DNA of 64,000 nt from Lamellibrachia columna (GCA_963662155.1 OY759274.1:18591916-18655915); one strand, 5' to 3'; shown: positions 25,462-36,699, counted from the first letter of the stretch. Notes: generated from the letters alone by a model not told the origin. Made by a program: numbers and translations.

Positions 25462-26262
25462 AGAGCCGGTAAGTAACGAAGTAGATCTACTTCGGTACTT
25501 TACTTGAGTAGTTTTTTTACTATCTACTTGTAACGAAATAGATTTTTATGGATCTACTTCTACTTGTAACGAAGTAGAATTACGCGTTACTTTTTAAAAA
25601 GTACCTACATCAGGCGTTTAATTTTGTTTCCGCTGCATAATTATTCCGCTGCATACAGAAACGGCAAACACACTACGCGTGGAATCACCGCGCGTAAATC
25701 CGTAATCTGTTTTCTGATTCCCTAATTCAAAATCGACTGCAGAGTAGGATCGCTGACCTATATAAATCGAGTGTAGCCGATAGTCGCCATTTCTCTTTTG
25801 ATTTTCCGTTTGCGCGACCTGTTTTTCTACACTTTATTTCGTTTGCGAGAGCGTTCTATGCTATAGTCATGACAACGCCGACACAACTACAGCACGCGTG
25901 GCGAGCGTCAGTTTAGTGCAGAAGGCCTCATCTTTAAGCCACTGCGTGTGTGCATCGGTGATGCAAAGTTTGAGCAGCAGTTGTAAGCTGGTGTGCCTTA
26001 CGAACTTTTGCTGTCTTGCCAGTGTGTGGGAGTATGTGTTTGTCTGCACGTGTTAACTTAAGAAGTACTATATTCTTTCTTATGCTTGTGGGCTCGTTAG
26101 TCGTGTTCTACTTGTGTTTCTACTTCAAGTAGAAATTTTTACTTTCTACTTTTACTCAACTAGATTTTTTTGGGGTACTTTTACTTCTACTTGAGTAGAT
26201 TTTTCAGGATCTACTTCTACTTTTACTCAAGTAGAAACATGTTCTACTTGTTACAGCCTTGC
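25462..26262. mobile_element. hAT-like non-autonomous DNA transposon, 801 bp
   Basis: The insert is flanked by the 8-bp direct duplication GTTTGTGT (25,454-25,461 and 26,263-26,270). Unit 1 has the same site once, uninterrupted, at 8,587-8,594. The ends are imperfect inverted repeats (left AGAGCCGGTAAGTAAC, right GGCTGTAAC when reversed) followed by many GAAGTAGA/TCTACTTC subterminal repeats and ACGCGTTACTTTTT, all typical of hAT elements. No transposase is encoded, so it must have been mobilised in trans. Confidence 0.8.
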
Positions 26263-26694
26263 GTTTGTGTGACACATTATTGGTAATATTCATGGATCGG
26301 AAGAATTTACGTTCAGATTGTCCACAACGATATGAATGTAGCGGTTATGTGTGTAAGCATTTTGCACAACTAATGGTGTCATTTAAGCCAACAAAACAAA
26401 CACATGTTTGGTGGAATACGGTTTATTATCAATGACTGATTGACCACGTACAATGACAAAAACAATGTAAAACACAACTCACCCCCGTGTGAGCAACCAT
26501 ATTGTGTAACCGGTTACCGGTATTATCTTTCGTGCAAAACATAGACTAGTTACTGTGACAGTTATTATTGTAGACAAAGTTAGCATAACTAAATATTTCC
26601 AAGAGCACATGAAATGTAAACCAAAATGTCAAATACAGTCAAATGACAACGTTAACTGACACCACCTAGCAGTCATCTTCTTGCGACCCCTGAC

Positions 26695-27330
26695 TTAATG
26701 CATTTTAAAGCACTCAATGTTCTTGGAGTAGTCGTGGCAAAAGCACTTTGCACCTATGGGACCCTGTGCATGGCATACATACATAACGTGGTTTACATAA
26801 ACGTTAAGTTCGCAGCCTCCATATAATGGAGCGTTTGGTTTGCAATTGCATCCATGTTGAGTATACTCGCAGGTGGTATTTCCCCATGGGATGCAGAGAC
26901 ACTCTTCCCAAGTGCGATGCAGTGCTGCAACAAATTAATTCTAACATTTGAAAAAACTAAATAGTTCTTATCTTCAGTTATATATCTGCTGCAAATTTGA
27001 AATATCATTTCTGCCTTCTGCATTAAATTGGATATATATATAGTATTAAGGCAAAATCAAGATTATTATTTACATCGTCACCGTGTAAAGATAAAACGTA
27101 TATATTAAAATCAGTTGTGTCAAGATACACAAAATACTGCTGTTTGTATCACTGTTATCAGCATTAACATATCTTACGTAGAAAACCATTATATGGACCT
27201 AAACAATAAAGGTATGGAAATGTGCATAAACCATACAATACCTCTTTTGACACGAGCCCCATCAACTGCAAAGACAGAAGTGAACATGCACATATCTGTC
27301 AAAGTTAGACTGTTTTTGCATTTGCTAAAA

Positions 27331-27384
<54 letters not shown>

Positions 27385-27618
27385 TTACCAAAAGCATATT
27401 TTGTTCCAGTACTTTCATTCAAACGTATGATTGCAAATATATATTATTATTATTATTATTAGTATTATGTTATTATTATTATGTTATTATACGTACATAC
27501 GAACATTCGTATGTACGAACATTCGCAAACACGCTCACGTACATACATACACATCCATACACATATACACGCACACACACATATGCATATATCCACACAT
27601 ATGTACGTACGTACGTAC

Positions 27619-27709
<91 letters not shown>

Positions 27710-28671
27710 CATGCATGCATGCATACATACATACGTGCATACATACATGCATGCATACATACATACATATATATACATGCATGCGTGCATACACACACAT
27801 ACGTACGTACATACATACATGCAAACCCGCATGACTGTTATACTCTCTACCCCCACTCCACTCAGTTCAGTTATCCAGCGCGACAACGTGGGTCTCCATC
27901 TCAATGTACGTACATATGTAGTTATATGTGTATACTTGCACACATTCTTGCACACATGCATGTATACATTACGTACATTCATACATACATACATACATAC
28001 ATACATACATACATACATACATACATACATGCAAACCCGCATGCTAAGTATACATATAATTCACGCTATTGTACAAATCATTTTCGTAATTGACACTAAC
28101 CGAACGCCTCGTCGTTGGCTGCTTTCACCAACAAACTGGGATCATTGGTTTCTTCCTAATGATCAAACACAGAATTAGTCAAAAGTATTGATTATCAAAA
28201 ACCATAACATTGTATGTGGTGAAAGCAAGTATGTTGTTACAACAGCAAACGGCTTGTAGTGGATTAACTGGTACCCACTTCCTCTGTGATGCTTTCTCGG
28301 AAACTAAACGTGCATGCATTTGTTTGCATTACTGCTCTAATACCAGCATCCCTTTGCTTCCGTTTGCTCAAAACACAGTGTCAAAGCGTTTAGTATAGGT
28401 TCATACCACCACCCACCCCCTCAATATGTGGTACATAAAATAACGCGCATATTGCCGATAAAAAACATTCGTTTGTCCCACAAAACGTAGCGACGACCAA
28501 ACCACTACCCACCAATACGCAACGCTACGCCTTTGTAGTGGACTTTGAGAAATTATACGACCATCCCTTATGTTGTCACTTACTTCAACAGCTGGGTAGG
28601 CTGCTACAAACGTCAACGCCAGGAAGGCAACAAGCAAGACAACACTCGCATACATTGTCTCTTCAAAGCAG
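26695..28671 (-). CDS. Secreted cysteine-rich prepropeptide, family A copy 2 (gene A2, spliced)
   Basis: Coding exons on the minus strand are 28,655-28,584 (72 nt), 28,155-28,101 (55 nt), 27,265-27,242 (24 nt) and 26,924-26,695 (230 nt): 381 nt, 126 residues, all GT-AG with phases 0, 1, 1. The signal peptide differs from copy 1 at a few positions. In the propeptide exon two of the differences from copy 1 are silent and one replaces Asp with Ala. The RVKR site is kept. The last exon keeps all ten cysteines and GGC while many other residues change (for example the C-terminus is longer by one residue). This pattern argues that the frame is translated. A 5'-UTR exon, TATA box and upstream AP-1 array are in place. 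Family unknown; the product is likely cleaved after RVKR to a cysteine-rich peptide of about 75 residues. Confidence 0.8.
27333..27380. repeat. (TA)n microsatellite in gene A2 intron
   Basis: A short TA run corresponding to 9,921-10,031. It lies between the 24-nt exon and the propeptide exon. Confidence 0.9.
27480..28030. repeat. Mixed (TA)n and (ATAC)n microsatellites
   Basis: ACGT/ATAC repeats, a TA run at 27,622-27,704, further ATGC/ATAC repeats, a 70-bp LINE-derived insert (27,833-27,905) and a terminal ATAC block. This is the right inverted arm tip of unit 2. No coding potential is supported. Confidence 0.85.
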
Positions 28672-28849
28672 CTATGTAAGGAGAGAATTAATGCATTCAG
28701 CATATTACTAATAATATATAACATGATTTCTTTTTACTTAATGCTTATTCGCCAATTTCATTCAGTTAAATGTATTATTCTATGCTGATATGAAGAGCAA
28801 CTTTTAATAAAATCTAATTTCCTTGAAAACAAACGTCACACTTCCTTAC

Positions 28850-28900
28850 CCGATTCAGTGACAAGAAGTTCTTCGTTCAAGTGACGAGTCGTGCCCTTTC
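28850..28900 (-). other. Probable 5'-UTR exon of gene A2
   Basis: It lies between the TATA box and a GTAAGG donor (plus 28,844-28,849). The acceptor CATAG precedes the start-codon exon at 28,671, as in copy 1. Confidence 0.5.
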
Positions 28901-28925
28901 AGTGTTGAATCCGACCTAGCCATCC

Positions 28926-28935
28926 CTATTTATAC
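28926..28935 (-). promoter_or_regulatory. TATA box of gene A2
   Basis: The minus strand reads GTATAAATAG, a better TATA consensus than in copy 1, about 270 bp before the start codon. Confidence 0.65.
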
Positions 28936-29328
28936 AGCAAGAAAGCGTGAATGTGCTGCGTGTATGTGATCATTGAAACGGATTCAGCAAAGCGAAGCAT
29001 TACGTCAGCATGCAGACGAGTTCATTGTTAGTGACATCAGTATTTGTACGTTTTTTGTGCCGGCGTAGACGTAATTTATTAGGTGAGTTTTTCTCTGCAA
29101 ACATCAGTATAACGTGCTGACAGTTGTGACATTTTATCGTTACCGTACTGAACCTTCCTGCCGAATCACGCAATCAAATCTTCGTTTTTTTCAGTATGCT
29201 GTTCACTTGTATTTTGCAAACAGTGAATATTGATCTGGTTGGTTTATGTTACTGTTCACTTGGATGCCTAAGGATTGATTGGACCGAAGCAGAATTATCA
29301 AAGATCGTCGAAGAAGCTGCTGATTATA

Positions 29329-30358
29329 GGGCTGACTCACCCCCAGACAACGTCAACGTCAGCTTAAAGGGCTGACTCACCCACAGACAACGTCAACGTC
29401 AGCTTAAAGGGCTGACTCACCCCCAGACAACGTCAACGTCAGCTTAAAGGGCTGACTCATCCCAGACAACGTCAACGTCAGCTTAAAGGGCTGACTCACC
29501 CCCAGACAACGTCAACGTCAGCTTAAAGGGCTGACTCACCCCCAGACAACGTCAACGTCAGCTTAAAGGGCTGACTCATCCCCAGACAACGTCAACGTCA
29601 GCTTAAAGGGCTGACTCATCCCAGACAACGTCAACGTCAGCTTAAAGGGCTGACTCACCCCCAGACAACGTCAACGTCAGCTTAAAGGGCTGACTCACCC
29701 ACAGACAACGTCAACGTCAGCTTAAAGGGCTGACTCACCCCCAGACAACGTCAACGTCAGCTTAAAGGGCTGACTCATCCCAGACAACGTCAACGTCAGC
29801 TTAAAGGGCTGACTCACCCCCAGACAACGTCAACGTCAGCTTAAAGGGCTGACTCACCCCCAGACAACGTCAACGTCAGCTTAAAGGGCTGACTCACCCC
29901 CAGACAACGTCAACGTCAGCTTAAAGGGCTGACTCATCCCAAACAACGTCAACGTCAGCTTAAAGGGCTGACTCACCCCCAGACAACGTCAACGTCAGCT
30001 TAAAGGGCTGACTCACCCCCAGACAACGTCAACGTCAGCTTAAAGGGCTGACTCACCCCAGACAACGTCAACGTCAGCTTAAAGGGCTGACTCACCCTAG
30101 ACAACTTCACCGTCAGTATAAAGGGCTGACTCACCCCCAGACAACGTCAACGTCAGCTTAAAGGGCTGACTCACCCCAGACAACGTCAACGTCAGCTTAA
30201 AGGGCTGACTCACCCCCAGACAACGTCAACGTCAGCTTAAAGGGCTGACTCACCCCAGACAACGTCAACGTCAGCTTAAAGGGCTGCCTCACCCCAGACA
30301 ACGTCAACGTCAGCTTAAAGGGCTGACTCACCCCAGACAACGTCAACGTCAGCTTCAA
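29329..30358. promoter_or_regulatory. Array of 26 AP-1/CRE-half-site repeats upstream of gene A2
   Basis: A 39/40-bp motif (GGGCTGACTCACCCCCAGAC followed by AACGTCAACGTCAGCTTAAA) is repeated 26 times. By direct count 25 copies carry the perfect palindromic AP-1 site TGACTCA (one has TGCCTCA), and nearly all carry two TGACGT half-sites on the minus strand. The array starts about 400 bp upstream of the gene A2 TATA box and spans 1.03 kb. Unit 1 has one copy at the same place. Repeat variants recur in order (for example repeats 1-4 and 9-12), so blocks were duplicated. Binding of AP-1 or CREB/ATF is inferred from the motifs only. Confidence 0.7.
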
Positions 30359-31015
30359 GGCAATTATCCAGTGTAGATAACGGTAGCGGCTGAGCGCGTG
30401 TTCTCATAGCTCGAGAGAACGCTTCCACAATTGAGGAGAAATTAATTTACATGTGTATATTACGCCATTTCAACTTAGTTACTTAGTAGTAAATGGCCGT
30501 ATGGCATTCAAAAGCTACGGCTTAATGATTTAAAGTGTACCTTGCTATTAAACATATCGTAGGTAACTTATATAAAAATAACTTCAAGTACTGCTGAACA
30601 CTGAATATATGTGTTGTTTCCTTGTCATTGTGGATTAAATGATGTTGTACTAAACAAAAATGCATATCCCCAGGAAGAAATAAAAACACATTTTATGTTG
30701 TAAAGCAATGGCAGACAGATTATTATATACATCACCAATTGTCTCTACATTATGTTTTCGTCAATTTCAGTTTGATCATGAATTAAATAAAAAAAATAGT
30801 ATTTCACTCGGATTAATGTATACTGGTACTGTTTTATGATATGTTATAATTAATGTGTTATTTGTATGATGTTTTTCCTTGCTTGATGCTTGATGCGATA
30901 CTCCATAAACAAGTTATCACATCTAAACTAGGAGATTGTGAGTTATAGAGATATAAATCACCAGCTCTGTGATTCTGCGACATATTTGTTTCCATTTCCC
31001 GGTGTGGGATGTTTT
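30359..31015. other. Non-coding DNA upstream of the array
   Basis: Collinear with 11,802-12,480. Nothing recognisable. Confidence 0.5.
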
Positions 31016-31150
31016 ATTTCTCCTTCATAGACACCAGGCAATATGGGCCAACAGCTTCTAGCCTCTCTATCGAAAGACACAGGCAATGTGGAGTGAACGA
31101 AATTGCCCCTCGATCGACAGTGCGGCGCTCTGCCGCCAAGACACCGCGCT
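31016..31150 (-). mobile_element. SINE fragment, unit 2 copy
   Basis: The homologue of 12,481-12,610. Same core and degraded tRNA-like part. Confidence 0.55.
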
Positions 31151-33275
31151 TAATAACAGGAATGGCTATGTTTTCTGTGAAATACAAATGTATTAAAACT
31201 CTTCATTTCTATGTCGTAGTTTTGTACAAGCGGAAACACGACAAGCACAAACGGTAACAGCAAATACATTTAATCGTTTTACTCTTTTGGAAGACAAATA
31301 TAATTTTCACGTGCAACTGTTTTAACTCGTAGGTATGTATCAACATTTACTCCATATTTGCAGAAATTAGTTATGGAATATATGCATATGTGTTCTATCG
31401 GTAGCAGAGAAACATCGCAGGTACCGCACTAACCTAAGTGGTGATTGCAAGGGAAGAAGAATGCATTTGCTGAAAGGAAAACGTCAATGCAATGTTCTAA
31501 TACACGAATAGACGCAACAACAGCCAGTACAACAACAAAATAGTCCATTGTTCTGCATGTGGACAATATCGACGTTCAAGTGACTTGCCGTGTCGATCGT
31601 TGGAACTGGAGACGTCGTTCTAAGACGTATATGTTAACTAGTAGTGTGCACAACATTACTTGTGTTTCTTCGCAGAGGTAACTTGACTTGTGTATTACGA
31701 CAACACACGCATGACTTAGACTGTGCACGCAGGTATGAGGACAATGTTTAATATACGATTTGACAGAAATGCGTCTCGGTTATTTGCTCCGGCTGCACTA
31801 ACGTGTTTCATTATATACATGGGCCTACATTCAGCCACGGTGCATTTACTGCACGTAGACTATTATTTCGCATGCCCACCTCTTTTTTTTATTGTGGCCA
31901 AAAAATAATTCATCGGACATGTTATGAGTTTATTGATTCACCTGTAGAGCACATTAATTAGGTGATGTCACCAACTTGCTGTTTCGAAACTTCTAGGCAA
32001 CTTTATTCACCCCACTTTGCTGTCTTTCGGAAGAGACACTAACAACCGTTAGTGTTAGGAGAAGCAACATATCACCCACGTAGCTTGCTGTGGACTCCAT
32101 CTCTCAACCATTTGAACAGTAGCAGAAGCGTCCATGATCAGTCAATTCTGTTAAATACCTCGCATGAGAACACGATTGAATGGATTGGTTCAACTTTGGA
32201 TGATGTTTAGCCTCGACACCCGACACGGACTAAAACGGTCTGTTCCTGCGCATGTGGGAAATATCAACATTCAAGCGACGTGTCATGGTGACCGTTGGAA
32301 CCGTAGACACCATACAGGTTGTTTGTGCTATTGAAAAACACGCTTGTTAAACTATGTTTTTCATGAACATTCTATACTGCGAAAACACACGCACAATCCG
32401 CTTGTGCACGCATATGTAGGGACAATATGTAACATAACGGCGTCTCATGGATATGTAGGGATAATATGTAACATAATGGCGTCTCATGGATATGCCCTCG
32501 TTCAGATGGCGCCATCAAAAAAGTCCTACAATAAAAAAATTTATTCCTGCGGATGTGGACAATATCAATATTCAATGGACGTGCAATGTCAACACCACAC
32601 CAAAATTATTTATTGAACTATAAATAGTCCATTACAAAATGAAGTAGTCGGCCCACGACGCAACCAGAATCGTAACTAGAATCGAGACCAGAATATAAAA
32701 TCATAATAAACTTACTCAGAATGTTACAGAGATTGTAAATCCGTATGTGATTGAATGATTCACGTCAATCGTCACGAGATTTTAATTTGCTACACACAAT
32801 GTTCATACTTTGTGAATCGCATTATGATGTTCCTATTGTCCAACGATTGATAAAACCAAGGAATGTTGCTAACTATGTCATTGTTTCAATTAATAATTAA
32901 GTGGAAAAAATCAAGAACAGGAGGAATCGTATTTGTTTTTATGCTTCCAAAAAGCCACTACAGTAGCAGAGAACAAAACGCAATGACTCCTCTGTGGATT
33001 TTCGGGCTGATGGATGGAGTTATACACCACACAATGTGAAGTTAGCATGTTTTATGTCGAAAATTATCTGAAATGTAATGCCTTGTCTGTGAGTCAAAGG
33101 AAGCGACATCGCGCATCGCTGAAGTGTTAGAATTTATGTCAGCGCACGCACATAAACAGGTTTTTCAATCGTCTGTGTCTTCTTTGTTACGTTTAAAGTA
33201 CGTAGGACAGCTCAAAAAGCCATTCGTTTACTCAAACATCAGTGTTTCTTAGACATGTCTGTCGTGCCACAAACA
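31151..33275. other. Unit 2 3' part, no gene seen
   Basis: Collinear with 12,611-15,300. It includes the SINE core at 31,980-32,045 and a small duplication near 32,405-32,490 (TATGTAGGGA...ATGGCGTCTCATGGATATG twice). One 97-bp block is at 33,158-33,254. Confidence 0.6.
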
Positions 33276-33361
33276 GGGAGGGAGGGAGGGAGGGAGGGAG
33301 GGAGGGAGGGAGGGAGGGAGGGAGGGAGGGAGGGAGGGAGGGAGGGAGGGAGGGAGGGAGG
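33276..33361. repeat. (GGGA)n microsatellite, unit 2
   Basis: About 86 bp of pure GGGA, homologous to 15,310-15,389. Confidence 0.95.
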
Positions 33362-33431
33362 TCTAAAATGATTGATGGACATAATATAAATGTTGAATAA
33401 AGAAACACTCAACTGTTATTAATACAACGCT

Positions 33432-33728
33432 TCAAAACGTCACCCGCGGTAGTACGCGACAGCCGTCCCTCTCCGGATTGAAATACTCAATGGCAAGTTG
33501 ACGTTCGGTAGCAAATGTAGCACATAGCCGAAGAGTCGCCTCCGGGCTCATCGGACCAACCGGCTGATCGGCCGGCGCTGTCACCGACGACACACGGCTT
33601 TTGTATTTATCATCTGTGGGTAGTGGACGCCAGTGGTCTGACGCAATTGGCGACGGTGATATGAGTCCAGCAGGGCACGCCCCAGACACGCTCCAAATAC
33701 CCATGTTGTAGGTTAGCACAGGCAGCAC
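33432..33728 (-). other. Conserved open frame of the unit, copy 2 (frameshifted)
   Basis: The C-terminal part matches the frames at 1,170 and 15,459. Upstream a 2-base difference in the GGAGCGTGTCT region shifts the frame, so the N-terminus no longer matches. This weakens the case for a functional protein. Confidence 0.3.
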
Positions 33729-34760
33729 AAACGATGCGTAGAGATTTCAAACTGATATGAGTTAATTTGCACCTCACTGTTCACATATAACAAAGTACGA
33801 CACTTCCGAGATACTTACGGAATGCGACTCAGCTTTAGGTGATAATATTTTTTAATATTGTTTAGCTCGACATGAAATACCTGGTGTGCCATCCTCGCTG
33901 TATAGATTACGATGTCAGGAGAACATACGCAATAATGTTTTCTAAGCAAAACACAAAATGCTCAACAATATGCATATTGCATATATATGTATTGTAAATC
34001 CGTATATGATTGAATGATTCACGTCAATCGTTACGAGATTTTAATTTGCTACACACAATGTTCATACTTTGTGAATCGCATTATGATGTTCCTATTGTCC
34101 AACGATTGATAAAACCAAGGAATGTGGCTAACTATGTCATTGTTTCAATTAATAATTAAGTGGAAAAAATCAAGAACAGGAGGAATCGTATTTGTTTCTA
34201 TGCTTCCAAAAAGCGTTGGCACTGCAGTAGCAGAGAACAAAACGCAATGACTCCTCTGTGGATTTTCGGGCTGGTGGATGGAGTTCTACACCACATAATG
34301 TGAAGTTAGCCTGTTCTTTACGAAGACAAATTTGTAGGACGACACATGTTTTGTGTCGTAAATGATCTGAAATGTTATGCCTTGTCTGTGAGTCAAAGGA
34401 AGCGACATCGCTCATCGCTGAAGTGTTAGAATTGATGTCTGCGCACGCACATAAACAGGTTTTTCAATCGTCTGTGTCTTCGTTTTTACGTTTCATGTAC
34501 GTAGGAAACCTCAAAACGCCATTCGTTTACTCAAACATCAGTGTTTCTTAGACATGTCTGTCGTGCCACAAACAGGCGGAGATGAATTTTATTTAGCAGC
34601 TAGCTCTTCTCTAGAGACTCTAGGCAGTCAAAGTGCTGCACTTGGATTGGGGAACAGCTGGCATCCTGACGTCGCTCCATCATCTGATGACCACCAGTTG
34701 ACATCTCTCGACGGTCTGACGCCCGTTCATCGCTCTCTGACCTCTTCCTTGGACATATAT

Positions 34761-34784
34761 AATTACTCCATTGATGGAGTAATT
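34761..34784. other. Junction palindrome between unit 2 and the Polinton remnant
   Basis: AATTACTCCA and TGGAGTAATT form a perfect 10-bp inverted repeat around TTGA. In unit 1 the sequence is the same up to CCATTGAT (16,980-16,996) and then diverges, so the palindrome marks the breakpoint. Confidence 0.7.
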
Positions 34785-34785
34785 A

Positions 34786-35621
34786 CTCCTAACCCCGGGT
34801 TCGTGACTCGACGAGAATACATATCAGGCAGTCGCGTGGTCGACATGATGGGGCGTCTCCACGTGGATATGTTTCTACAGGATAAATTCCTAATCAACGG
34901 AGTCGACGTCAAGATACGACTGGTGCGTAGTAAGCCGGCGTTTGCGTTGATGGCTGGAGGAGCAGCCCCTGATTACAAGATAACGATCACCAATGCAACC
35001 TTGTTCGTCAAGAAGGCCACCCTCAATCCAGCCGTGCAATTGGCTCACATCAAAGCGCTGGAGAAGAGCACGGTCAAGTATCCGTTACGAAATGTCAGTA
35101 TGAAGGTGTACTCCATTCCCGCGGGGGCTCGATCACACACGCACGAGAACCTGTTCCTCAACACGCTGCCAAAACGTCTCGTACTGTGCTGCATCGACAA
35201 CGATGCCTACAACGGCGCGTACGATAAAAACCCGTTTCACGCCAAGAACAACGCCATAGGCTTCCACTCGGTGTACGTGGACGGACGTCAGATACCTTCC
35301 AAACCCTTCCAGCCCAACTTCGAGGACAACCTCTTCGTCAGGTGCTACACGAGCCTGTTCACCTCAACCGGCAAGATCTGGCAGGACGAAGGGAACGGTC
35401 TGACTCGCGACGACTACCGAGACGGTTACACCTTCTTCTGTTTCGATCTGACCCCCGACCAGTGCGACGGTCCCTGCTTCAATCTGGTGCAAAAAGGCAA
35501 CCTGCGCATCGAATTTCATTTCCGAGCAGCACTTCTGACCACCGTGAACGTCGTCGCCTACGCCGAATTCGAATCCGTGCTGGAAATCGACAAGAACCGC
35601 AACGTCATCTACGACTACTGA
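34786..35621 (+). pseudogene. Polinton/adintovirus-type capsid protein (F54H12.2-like), N-terminally truncated
   Basis: The open frame runs from 34,554 to 35,621 (355 codons), but its first about 78 codons come from the repeat unit and also occur at 16,782-16,995. The homologous part begins near 34,790 and gives about 275 residues similar to the C-terminal part of the 'uncharacterized F54H12.2-like' proteins, which belong to Polinton/Maverick elements and adintoviruses and are thought to be capsid components. Recognisable landmarks are RLHVDMFLQDKFLINGVD, SKPAF, NPFHAKN, QPNFED, FDLTPDQC and the very end EIDKNRNV. The N-terminal half of the normal protein is missing, so a working capsid is unlikely. 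The protease gene follows one base later. Confidence 0.75.
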
Positions 35622-35622
35622 G

Positions 35623-36102
35623 ATGGACACCCTGCAGATCGCTCGTCTACTGGCGATGGATCCGAACACCGCGTCCGTCTTTGGCGGTGTTGTGCCCAAA
35701 GATGGACTGCCTAAAACAATAGACGCTTTACCGATCGCCTTCGTGTGCAACACCGACGACGGCGACGAACCGGGAGAACATTGGATAGCGCTGTACCTAT
35801 CCTCCGATGGACGCGGTGAATACTTCTGTTCGTACGGTCTACCGCCCCTTCACGCCGTGTTCAGCACCTTCTTGAACAAACACTGTTCCGAGTGGACTCA
35901 TAATAGCAAGAGACTTCAGAGTCCAGCGTCTAACGTTTGCGGACAATATTGTGTAACTTATATAATGTTTCGATGTAACGGTGCTCCTATGAGAACTTTC
36001 GTAAATGCATTCCGAACTGATCTGATCGCTAACGATTGTCGTGTGTTCGATTGGATTAACCTACTAAAAAAGGGTACACCATACTATCGCACATCGTACT
36101 GA
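35623..36102 (+). CDS. Polinton-type adenain-like cysteine protease (PRO)
   Basis: 159 residues, close to the usual length of these proteases, which process virion proteins. The expected catalytic His is His53 in GEHWIALYL. The Gln-Cys pair is Gln99 and Cys106 in LQSPASNVCGQYC, seven residues apart as in adenovirus protease. The position after strand EYF, where the family has an acidic residue (FDS/FEP), is Cys69 in EYFCSYG, so the acid of the triad appears to be lost. The frame is intact and begins one base after the capsid stop, in a polycistron-like layout. AATAAA at 36,258-36,263 may end the transcript. The rest of the element (polymerase, integrase, ATPase) is not in the window. Confidence 0.75.
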   Translation: MDTLQIARLLAMDPNTASVFGGVVPKDGLPKTIDALPIAFVCNTDDGDEPGEHWIALYLSSDGRGEYFCSYGLPPLHAVFSTFLNKHCSEWTHNSKRLQSPASNVCGQYCVTYIMFRCNGAPMRTFVNAFRTDLIANDCRVFDWINLLKKGTPYYRTSY

Positions 36103-36257
36103 ACCTCTGGCGAGGTGGAGACACCCGTAAGTTCGCGACCTCTGGCACGATGGTCGACATCCGCAAGTCAACTCATCGTCATCATACCCGTTGTATTCAT
36201 TCGAACACGCTTGTACTGTTGTCGTTACGATTGTATCGCTATCGCTTTGTTTTATTC

Positions 36258-36263
36258 AATAAA
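36258..36263 (+). terminator. Polyadenylation signal after the protease gene
   Basis: AATAAA 155 bp after the protease stop codon, on the coding strand. Confidence 0.45.
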
Positions 36264-36299
36264 ATACGTGTGCACCGTACGCTTTTGTTCGTCTCCTTA

Positions 36300-36605
36300 C
36301 TAGAGCAAAAACATGAGTCCGTTAGGTGTCCCCGCCCGTCAGTCCACCAACCCGCCCGTCATTCAGTCGCAGTCGCTAGAGAGTGCACCTGTTACCCGAA
36401 AAATCTCCCACCCGCAATTCAGTCGCAGTCGCTAAAGAGCGCACGTGTTATCCAGAAGACCGCACACACACACACGCACGCGTGCACACGTGCGCTTGCA
36501 CACATCAGTTGCTATAATACCCGCTAGGGGGCTGCACGCGTGTTGCACGCGCGTCAATCGCTAGATGGCGCTATGTACATCCGGCTGCGCGCGCGCAACC
36601 GGATG
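36300..36605. other. Possible terminal region of the Polinton remnant with a 28-bp palindrome
   Basis: Two related blocks (CCCGTCAGTCCACC and CATTCAGTCGCAGTCGCTA, each echoed once) precede GC-rich DNA that ends in a 28-bp near-perfect palindrome at 36,578-36,605. Its arms are CATCCGG and CCGGATG around TGCGCGCGCGCA. I cannot see the other element end, so the terminal repeat is unproven. Confidence 0.35.
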
Positions 36606-36699
36606 AAGTTGTGATAAAAGTGAGGATTAATATGCTATAAGGTACTACTAAGGTACTACAATAATTGTGATTAATGATAGTTCTTCGTTATATACCCCA

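Noticed and set aside
26793..27023. 76-codon minus-strand frame over the gene A2 last exon
   Set aside because: It reads the cysteine exon in phase 0 and crosses the acceptor. The phase 1 reading keeps all ten cysteines between copies and agrees with the upstream exon phases.
29329..30358. CRISPR-like array
   Set aside because: Repeats are directly adjacent without spacers, and the DNA is animal nuclear sequence. It is a minisatellite.
35342..35753. Overlapping 126- and 129-codon frames around the capsid/protease junction
   Set aside because: Shadows of the capsid and protease genes in other frames.
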